Origin: Gaopeijia sp032250675
GTDB taxonomy: Bacteria > Gemmatimonadota > Gemmatimonadetes > Longimicrobiales > Gaopeijiaceae
Direction: 5' to 3'
DNA: 15,836 nucleotides
NCBI GenBank assembly: GCA_032250675.1
Contig: JAVVEY010000066.1
Location: forward strand, 1-15,836
Shown here piece by piece: positions 1 to 5,469 of the stretch; the first letter of the stretch is position 1, and each line of letters starts with the position of its first letter. The translations under genes were made by a program, and so were the position numbers. The notes beneath the pieces were generated by a model, which was given only the letters and a program-made list of their open reading frames with translations, was not told the origin of the DNA and did not search any database.

Positions 1-1554
1 CGGCAGAAGGAGATCGCGGTGCGGGCCGCCCTGGGGGCCGGCCGCGGCGACGTGGCGGCCACCTTCGTGCGGGAGAGCGTGATCCTGGGGGCGGCGGGCG
101 GGCTCCTCGGCGTGGCGGTGGCGGCGGGAGCGGTAGAGGCGCTGGTGGCGTTCGGGCCCCAGGACGTACCGAGGCTCCACGAGGTGACGCTGACGCCCAC
201 CGTCCTCGGGTTCGCCGCACTCCTCTCGGTGGCCACGGGCGTCCTCCTGGGATTCCTCCCGATGACGCGATACTCGGCGAAGGCGTTCGCCGGGATCCTC
301 CGGGACGGTGGGCGCGGGAGCACGGCAGGGCGGAGTCGCAACCGGGCCCGGAACGCCCTCGTCGTGAGCCAGCTCGCGCTGGCGCTCGTCCTCCTGGTGG
401 GGTCGGGGCTGATGGTCCGGACGGTGGCGGAGCTGCGCCGCGTCGAGCTGGGGTTCGAGCCCGACGATGTCCTGGCGGCGAGCGTCCGCGTCGGCGATGG
501 AATGGCGCGTCAGGACGCGGCCCGCTTCTACGAGGAGCTCCGCACCCGGGTGGCTGCGCTCCCGGGTGTGGAGACGGCAGGGGTGACCACGCAGGCGCCG
601 CTCGCCTCCGGCATCGCCAATGGGGGCTCCTTCTACATCGAGTCGCGGCCCCGGGTCGAGGGCGCGCTCCCTCCAGTGGCGATGTACCGGGCCGCGAGCC
701 CCGGCTTCTTCGAGTCGATCGGGATCCCGCTCGTGGCGGGTCGGGAGATGACCCGGGCGGACATGGACGGCACGCGGGCGGTGGTGTGGGTGGACGAGTA
801 CTTCCTCGACACCTTCCTCGAGGGCGAGTGGGAAGGCGAATTCCTCTCGTGGTCCGCAGAGGAGGGCGCGGCCGGCGAGCCGGTCATCCGGGAGTGGGTC
901 GAGGTGGTCGGGGTGGTCGGCGACGTCCGGCAGACGGGGCTGCGAGAAGACCCCGGCGCCAACGCGTACTTCCCCCTCCGCGCCGGCGAACTGGGGTATC
1001 CCTCGCTCACGCAGGCCACCCTCACCGTGAAGGCGCAGCCCGGACAGCGACCCACGGCGCTGGCACCCGCGATCCGGGACGAGGTGGCGCGCCTCAGTCC
1101 CCAGGTACCTGTCATCGACGTGCGCACGATGGACGATGTCGTGCGGGAGGCGATGGCAGGAGAGTCGATCACCCTCGTCCTCCTCGGGATCGCCGCCGGG
1201 ATGGCGCTCTTCCTCGGGGCGATCGGGCTCTTCGGGGTGGTCTCATACGTGGTGAGCCGCCGCACCCGCGAGATCGGGGTGCGGATGGCGCTGGGAGCGC
1301 AGCGGACCCAGGTGAGCGCGATGGTGCTGCGGCAGGGGCTGGTGGTGTCCGCAACCGGCGTCGGCGTGGGCCTCGCCGCCGCCTTCGGGCTCACGCGGGT
1401 CATGGAGTCGGTCCTCTACGGCGTCTCGACCACCGACCCCGTCACCTTCGCGGTCGCTCCGGCACTCCTCCTCGGCGTGAGCGTGCTGGCCACCTGGCTC
1501 CCGGCGCGACGGGCCGCCCGGGTCGATCCGGTGGAGTCGTTGCGGGAGGAGTGA
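1..1554 (+). CDS. ADOP-family ABC transporter permease (FtsX/MacB type), 5'-truncated by the window edge
   Basis: The open frame runs from base 1 and gives 517 visible residues; the true start lies upstream. The first residues (RQKEIAVRAALGAG) are the cytoplasmic motif that opens an FtsX helix bundle. The same motif recurs near residue 420 as RRTREIGVRMALGAQ, so this is the C-terminal part of a two-FtsX permease. Order seen: end of FtsX domain 1, a membrane helix at about 118-135 (ALVVSQLALALVLLVGSG), a MacB-like periplasmic domain at about 140-380, then FtsX domain 2 ending in ARRAARVDPVESLREE. ADOP permeases are usually about 800-880 aa, so roughly 300-350 residues are missing. Family members work with a MacB-type ATPase as mechanotransmission exporters or lipoprotein handlers; the substrate cannot be told. 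No ATPase lies downstream in this window. The family call is firm, the specific role unknown. Confidence 0.93.
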   Translation, partial: RQKEIAVRAALGAGRGDVAATFVRESVILGAAGGLLGVAVAAGAVEALVAFGPQDVPRLHEVTLTPTVLGFAALLSVATGVLLGFLPMTRYSAKAFAGILRDGGRGSTAGRSRNRARNALVVSQLALALVLLVGSGLMVRTVAELRRVELGFEPDDVLAASVRVGDGMARQDAARFYEELRTRVAALPGVETAGVTTQAPLASGIANGGSFYIESRPRVEGALPPVAMYRAASPGFFESIGIPLVAGREMTRADMDGTRAVVWVDEYFLDTFLEGEWEGEFLSWSAEEGAAGEPVIREWVEVVGVVGDVRQTGLREDPGANAYFPLRAGELGYPSLTQATLTVKAQPGQRPTALAPAIRDEVARLSPQVPVIDVRTMDDVVREAMAGESITLVLLGIAAGMALFLGAIGLFGVVSYVVSRRTREIGVRMALGAQRTQVSAMVLRQGLVVSATGVGVGLAAAFGLTRVMESVLYGVSTTDPVTFAVAPALLLGVSVLATWLPARRAARVDPVESLREE

Positions 1555-1648
1555 GGCAGGGGCTGGCGCCCGGCGGCATCGGTCGATATATTCGGCTTTT
1601 ATTCGGGCTTCGCTCCGATTCGACTCTCCCGGAACGCGAGGTGGCACG

Positions 1649-2256
1649 ATGCCGGCAGTGGAACTCAGGCACGGAATCTTCAACTGGATCGACGTGATCA
1701 CGACGGACGCCTCCGTCGTGATCCCCTTCTACGAGAAGGTGTTCGGGTGGAGCACCGAGGAGGTGCCCACCGAGGGCCCGAGTCCGTACCGCTTCTTCTT
1801 GCGGGACGGCATCCCCGTGACCGGGCTCGGCGAGATGAGCGACGAGATGAAGGAAGAGGGCGTGCCCTCGACGTGGAACTCCTACATCCAGGTCGGCTGA
1901 TCTGGAACGAGCTCGTGAGCCGGGACGCCGACGCGGCCCGCGCCTTCTACGAGGAGCTGCTCGGGTGGGAGTGGGACGAGATCGAGATGGGCGACCAGGG
2001 CACGTACGGGGTGATCATGAACGCCGGGCGGCCGAATGGCGGCGTGATGCGCATGACCGACGAGTGGCCGGAGCACACCCCGTCGCACTGGATGGTCTAC
2101 ATCGGATCCGACGACGTGGATGCGGACGCGGCGCGCGTGAAAGCAGCGGGCGGCACGATCCACGTGGAGCCGAGCGATATCCCGGTGGGGCGCTTCTGCG
2201 TGACCGCCGATCCCACGGGTGCTCCCTTCTCGATCTTCGAGGGCGGCGAGATGTAG
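1649..2256 (+). pseudogene. Two-domain VOC (glyoxalase/bleomycin-resistance-like) protein, disrupted by an internal out-of-frame deletion
   Basis: Translation would start at ATG 1649 behind a good ribosome-binding site (GAGGTGG, 1638-1644). The first frame reads a VOC half-domain (NWIDVITTDASVVIPFYEKV, then FGW, then PSTWNSYIQV) and stops at TGA 1898-1900 after 83 aa. The homologous reading resumes in another frame at about 1894-1897 (LIWNELVSRDADAARAFYEE, then LLGW) and runs to 2256 as a complete second VOC domain ending in TADPTGAPFSIFEGGEM. Two-domain members are normally about 260 aa. Here the last roughly 45 residues of domain 1 and the inter-domain linker are absent and the frame is shifted. 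The ATG at 1747 in the second frame has no VOC sequence after it for about 50 codons, so it is not a convincing start. Most likely a decayed gene. The intact family covers glyoxalase-like enzymes and binding proteins of varied substrate. Confidence 0.82.
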
Positions 2257-2477
2257 ATGCCGTCAGGGTCGGCGCGGTTCTCGTTTCAGCCTCACGCCCG
2301 ATCCCGGGTGAGCCTCGTTCCCGGGCTCAAACACCTGTTCGGGTTTCGTCCTGTGTGGCGGGACGTCCCATGATCTACCGCGAATCGAGTGGCCGAGGGA
2401 ACCTTTGCCGCTGAGAGAAACTTTGGAAGGTGCGATAGCCGATCATGCGCTGTCATCCACTTGACGAGAAGGTATGG

Positions 2478-2717
2478 ATGGATGTGTTCCGATTTGCGCT
2501 GAAAGCCGGTCTCATGGCGCTGGTGCTGCTCGCCTTCACCGGGCCGAACGCCTCGGGTCGGGAGGTCAGCCTTTCCATCGAGTGCAGCACCGCCGGATGC
2601 ACGGAGGGATGCACGAGCGGCTCGGAGTGCCGAGCCCACGAAAAGTGCGTTGGTGGGGACTGCATGCCCACCGTGATGCAGCGGAACTGCCTGCCGGACG
2701 ATGCGATCCTCCCCTGA
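2478..2717 (+). CDS. Small secreted cysteine-rich protein (79 aa), function unknown
   Basis: I chose ATG 2478 over ATG 2445 because GAGAAGG (2466-2472) lies 5 nt upstream and the product then begins with a typical signal peptide (MDVFRFALKAGLMALVLLAF, cleavage near residues 25-27). The mature part has seven cysteines at residues 36, 41, 45, 51, 57, 62 and 71. The segment CTSGSECRAHEKCVGGDC resembles the disulfide-rich CxxxxxCxxxxxCxxxxC modules found in secreted bacterial proteins. The high cysteine content and signal peptide suggest an exported, disulfide-stabilised or metal-binding peptide. Its last 17 nt overlap the start of the downstream propeller gene, so the two are probably translationally coupled. 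I do not recognise a named family. An uneven cysteine count leaves one free thiol. Confidence 0.6.
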   Translation: MDVFRFALKAGLMALVLLAFTGPNASGREVSLSIECSTAGCTEGCTSGSECRAHEKCVGGDCMPTVMQRNCLPDDAILP

Positions 2718-3897
2718 CTGCGGGGAGCGCTCCAAGCGCACGAGGGCCGCCGTGACAGCGGCGGCCCTCGTAGCGTGGGCGTTTTTCCCCGCGCCGGCAC
2801 GGTCCCAGCAGCTGGCACGGTGGGTCGTCAACCCCCATCCGGAGTTTTCGGTCGGTGTGATGGAGGGCCCGGAATCACGGATGTTCGATCGGATCGTCGG
2901 GATGACATGGCTGAAGGGGGATCGTCTCGCGGTCGCCGATGCCGGGTACCAGAACATCCGCATCTTCGAGGTTCCCGGGCAGAAGGACCCCGATCTGGTG
3001 CTCGGACGGCCGGGCCAAGGTCCGGGTGAATTCGTCTCCATCGGAGGAATCTGGACACTTCCGGGAGACACGCTTGCGGTGTGGGACCCCGGAACACGCC
3101 GTGTCACGGTCTTTACTCAGTCCGGCGAACTGGTTCATTCGTTGGTCGTCGAGTTCGACGAGTCGGCAGCCAACCTCGAGGTCTTCCACGGCAGTTTCGA
3201 CGACGGAGACGCGATTCTCGGGGCGCTCTCGTTCGGGGAGGACCGGGCGGGAGTCGTGCCGGACCGATGGGAGGTGCTCCGCGTCGGTGTGTCCGACGCG
3301 TCGGTGCATCCGCTGTTCACGCTCGCGGGGATGCGGCGCCTCGATCGGCGCCCGATCCCGTTCTCGATGATGCCGCTGGTCGCTCCTTCGGGTGACCGGA
3401 TCGTGACGGCGGACGCACCGGGGGGTGAGATCCGGGTCCGTACCGGCGACGGGAATTCGATCGAAACGTGGTCGATCCCCCGGCCCCAGACGAAGCTCGC
3501 GAGGGATCTCCAGTCCCAACTTCTGCGCAGGCTCGAATCCGAGGGACGGCAGATCTATCGTGACTACATCCGCGCCGGGGTGATGCCCATCGAAGGGCCC
3601 GTTCCTGAGATGTCGGCGATCCTTGCGGACGATTCCGGGCGGTTCTGGGTCAAGCGATGGGGCGGAGTGGACGACTCCATCTGGTTTCGGGAGAATGCCC
3701 TGCATCCGTCGCCCGGTGGGGAGTGGGTGGTTCTGGACCGCGACGGACGGTTCCTCGCCTCGGTGGCGATGCCGGTGGACTTCCGCCCGCTGGTGATCCA
3801 ACGTGACCGGGTGGCCGGCGTGGCTGTCGATGCGTTGGGTGTCCAGACGGTGGCCGTCCACAGACTTCTCGTTTCCGGCTCTCGTCCCCGGCCATAG
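2701..3897 (+). CDS. Secreted six-bladed beta-propeller protein (NHL-like)
   Basis: The product is 398 aa from ATG 2701. A signal peptide is visible: a basic n-region (SKRTR, residues 11-15), an alanine-rich hydrophobic stretch (about 16-30) and a likely cleavage after APARS (about 35). The body carries propeller blades such as GDRLAVADAGYQNIRIFEVP and GDTLAVWDPGTRRVTVFTQS, and the GRPGQGPGEF motif (102-111) typical of the six-bladed propellers abundant in Gemmatimonadota and Bacteroidota. Such proteins are periplasmic or surface binding scaffolds; no enzyme motif is visible. There is no strong ribosome-binding site before 2701, and the start lies inside the end of the cysteine-rich gene, so coupled translation is likely. 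GTG 2752 is an in-frame alternative but would remove the basic n-region. A 12-bp inverted repeat falls within the signal-peptide codons. Confidence 0.8.
   Translation: MRSSPDCGERSKRTRAAVTAAALVAWAFFPAPARSQQLARWVVNPHPEFSVGVMEGPESRMFDRIVGMTWLKGDRLAVADAGYQNIRIFEVPGQKDPDLVLGRPGQGPGEFVSIGGIWTLPGDTLAVWDPGTRRVTVFTQSGELVHSLVVEFDESAANLEVFHGSFDDGDAILGALSFGEDRAGVVPDRWEVLRVGVSDASVHPLFTLAGMRRLDRRPIPFSMMPLVAPSGDRIVTADAPGGEIRVRTGDGNSIETWSIPRPQTKLARDLQSQLLRRLESEGRQIYRDYIRAGVMPIEGPVPEMSAILADDSGRFWVKRWGGVDDSIWFRENALHPSPGGEWVVLDRDGRFLASVAMPVDFRPLVIQRDRVAGVAVDALGVQTVAVHRLLVSGSRPRP
2740..2771. repeat. Perfect 12-bp inverted repeat (terminator-like hairpin) inside the propeller signal-peptide codons
   Basis: Arms ACGAGGGCCGCC (2740-2751) and GGCGGCCCTCGT (2760-2771) are exact reverse complements around an 8-nt loop. 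A run of five T follows at 2782-2786, 10 nt past the stem. It resembles an intrinsic terminator for the cysteine-rich gene ending at 2717, but the T tract is too distant for a canonical one and the hairpin lies in coding sequence. Alanine codons (GCC/GCG) make palindromes easier by chance, so a regulatory role is inference. Confidence 0.55.
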
Positions 3898-3961
3898 GCA
3901 CGCGCCCCGTCCACGCGGCCCCGTGCGTCCGCCGGCCAGGGCGAAGATCGCGTGCAGCGGA

Positions 3962-3982
3962 GCCGAAGGTGGGATTCGAACC
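3962..3982 (-). repeat. 21-bp direct copy of the tRNA-Leu 3' end (tRNA fragment, possible attachment-site scar)
   Basis: Bases 3962-3982 are identical to 4133-4153, the 3' acceptor strand, T-stem and T-loop region of the adjacent tRNA-Leu(CAA), in the same orientation and offset by 171 bp. The other T-stem strand is not complementary here (GCTCG where GTGGG is needed), so this is a fragment and not a second tRNA. Duplicated tRNA 3' ends are the classic footprint of tyrosine-recombinase integration. Only about 150 bp and no integrase gene lie between the copies, so an element would have to be almost wholly lost. Confidence 0.7.
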
Positions 3983-4023
3983 GAGCGCGGCAGCGCGAGG
4001 TCTGCGAAGCGAAGCGAAGCTCA

Positions 4024-4061
4024 CCCACAAGGCGACGGCGAAGCCGGCGCTCCCTTGTGGG
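4024..4061. repeat. Inverted repeat of a tRNA variable/T-arm junction motif
   Basis: CCCACAAGG (4024-4032) and CCTTGTGGG (4053-4061) form a perfect 9-bp inverted repeat around a 20-nt loop, which itself contains the small stem CGGC/GCCG. The nine-base motif also occurs inside the tRNA gene at 4152-4160. The surrounding DNA (3985-4115) has more short palindromes and GAAGC-type iterations (AAGCGAAGCGAAGC near 4007-4020, GAGCGGAGCGGAG near 4088-4100) and no credible coding frame. Confidence 0.6.
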
Positions 4062-4073
4062 GGCGAATCCCCC
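4052..4073. repeat. Inverted near-copy of the tRNA-Leu T-arm segment
   Basis: Read on the minus strand, part of this segment is GGGATTCGCCCCCACAAGGG. It matches tRNA-gene bases 4142-4161 (plus-strand reading) at 18 of 20 positions, the only change being AA to CC in the T-loop. Relative to the tRNA it is in opposite orientation, unlike the direct copy at 3962-3982. Confidence 0.5.
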
Positions 4074-4131
4074 GACCGATGGGGTGCGAGCGGAGCGGAG
4101 TGCTCCGGGGGCCAGGCGTCCCCGCGTAGAG

Positions 4132-4215
4132 TGCCGAAGGTGGGATTCGAACCCACAAGGGCCGAAGCCCGGGGGATTTTGAGTCCCCTGCGTCTACCGA
4201 TTCCGCCACTTCGGC
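4132..4215 (-). tRNA. tRNA-Leu (anticodon CAA)
   Basis: Read on the minus strand from 4215: the acceptor strand GCCGAAG pairs with CTTCGGC at the 3' end, with discriminator A at 4132. A D-arm follows (GCGGAATCGGTAGACGC), then anticodon stem GGGGA/TCCCC closing the 7-nt loop CTCAAAA, which puts anticodon CAA at 4181-4179. A long variable arm (GGGC-TTCG-GCCC type hairpin) marks it as class II. The T-arm is GTGGG-TTCGAAT-CCCAC. The length of 84 nt before CCA and the anticodon identify leucine (UUG codons). CCA is not encoded; the next bases are CTC. It lies 60 bp downstream of the transporter gene on the same strand. Fragments of its 3' half lie just beyond its 3' end. Confidence 0.97.
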
Positions 4216-4275
4216 GTGGATCGCCAAAGGTACATCGGAAGGAGGTGTGTGGCACGTCCACGACGTCGCGTCTCT

Positions 4276-5469
4276 CTACCCCGTCGCCGAGCCGCCCGTA
4301 ACCCGCCCCGGCCGCCCCGCCCCCAGCCCCACGGCGATCTTGCCGGCCAGGACGACGAGGAGCGCGGCGAGCGGGAGCGACCACCCGCCGGTGGCGTCGT
4401 GCACGAGCCCGAAGAGCGGGGGTCCGGTGGCCGCGACGAGGTAGCCGACCGACTGCGCCATCCCCGAGAGTTCGCCGGTGGCCTCGGAGTCGCTCGAGCG
4501 CAGCACGAGGAGGGTGAGGGCGAGCGCGAAGGTCCCGCCCAGGACGAAGCCGAGCACGCCGACCCAGAGCCAGGCGAGCGTCACCCCCGGGAGGAGGAGC
4601 CCCCCGAGGCTCGCCGCCTCGAGCGCCCCGAGCGTCCAGATGATCGGGCGCTGGTCGCGCGTGCTCCCCGCCCACACCGGGATGGCGGCGCTCCCGAACA
4701 CGCCGGTCGCCTGTGAGAGCGCGAGGAGCCCGCCCGCGGCGGCCTCACCGAGCCCGCGTGACTGCAGGAGGTCGGGGAGCCACGCGATCGTCACGTAGAA
4801 GGTGAGCGACTGGAGTCCCATGAAGAGCGCGATCTGCCACGCGAGCGGCGAGCGCCCGAGCGCCCGGAGCGACGCGTGTCCGCGAGCGCGGCGCGTGACC
4901 GGCCCCCTCGTCTGGGGCAGCCAGACCAGGAGCGCCACGGCAGCGGGCACCATCCAGATGGCGAGGGACGCGCGCCACCCGCCGAGTCCGATCGCCAGCG
5001 GCACGCTGAGGCCCGCGGCCGCCGTGGCTCCGATCCCCATCATCCCCGAGTAGAGCCCCGTGATCCTCCCCGAGTGGTCCGGGAAGTGTCGTTTGGCGAG
5101 CGCCGGGAGGAGCACATTGCCGAGCGCGACGCCGACGCCGAAGAGGGCGGTCCCGAGGTAGAGTGCGGCCACGGCCGGCACCCCTCGCAGCGCGGATCCG
5201 ATCCCGATCAGCACGAGCGCGAGCGCAACCGTCCGCTCCATTCCGAAGCGTCGACTCACCCCCGAGGTGAAGAGCGAGAGAAACCCGAAGGCGAGGAGCG
5301 GGAGCGTCGTGAGGAAGCCGAGCGCGGCGTTCGAGAGCCCGGTGTCGGCGCGGATCTCGGCCACGAGCGGTCCCACACTCGCCAGCGCAGGCCGAAGGTT
5401 GAGGGCGACGAGCGCGATCCCGAGGAGGAGAAGCGCGCGGTGGGGCCGGGTCGGCGGGCGTGTACTCAG
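4276..5469 (-). CDS. MFS transporter, CynX/NimT (cyanate / 2-nitroimidazole) type, apparent CTG start
   Basis: The product is a 12-helix major facilitator of about 397 aa. The motif LNLRPALASVGPL in helix 1 and the pattern of helices match CynX/NimT-family permeases, which are normally about 385-400 aa. The first ATG/GTG/TTG in frame is GTG 5376, in the middle of the conserved motif, which would delete helix 1. Upstream in frame no ATG, GTG or TTG occurs for at least about 130 nt. The family alignment needs a start near CTG 5469-5467, and this CTG overlaps the stop of the preceding kinase gene as CTGA. I therefore place the start there, with low certainty on the exact codon; no strong ribosome-binding site is close (GAGG lies about 16 nt away). 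It is the last gene of the kinase operon. The substrate is unproven; no cyanase gene is present here. Confidence 0.82.
   Translation of the reverse strand: MSTRPPTRPHRALLLLGIALVALNLRPALASVGPLVAEIRADTGLSNAALGFLTTLPLLAFGFLSLFTSGVSRRFGMERTVALALVLIGIGSALRGVPAVAALYLGTALFGVGVALGNVLLPALAKRHFPDHSGRITGLYSGMMGIGATAAAGLSVPLAIGLGGWRASLAIWMVPAAVALLVWLPQTRGPVTRRARGHASLRALGRSPLAWQIALFMGLQSLTFYVTIAWLPDLLQSRGLGEAAAGGLLALSQATGVFGSAAIPVWAGSTRDQRPIIWTLGALEAASLGGLLLPGVTLAWLWVGVLGFVLGGTFALALTLLVLRSSDSEATGELSGMAQSVGYLVAATGPPLFGLVHDATGGWSLPLAALLVVLAGKIAVGLGAGRPGRVTGGSATG

Noticed and set aside
1880..1905. Programmed frameshift joining the two VOC halves
   Set aside because: No slippery heptamer or downstream pseudoknot is apparent, and a simple shift would still leave about 60 residues missing.
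3962..4060. A second functional tRNA beside tRNA-Leu
   Set aside because: Only the 3' acceptor/T-arm part is present; the opposite T-stem strand does not pair and no D-arm or anticodon arm can be formed.
4276..5376. Transporter starting at GTG 5376
   Set aside because: This would begin inside the conserved NLRPALASVGPL motif and remove membrane helix 1, leaving 366 aa against a family norm near 390.
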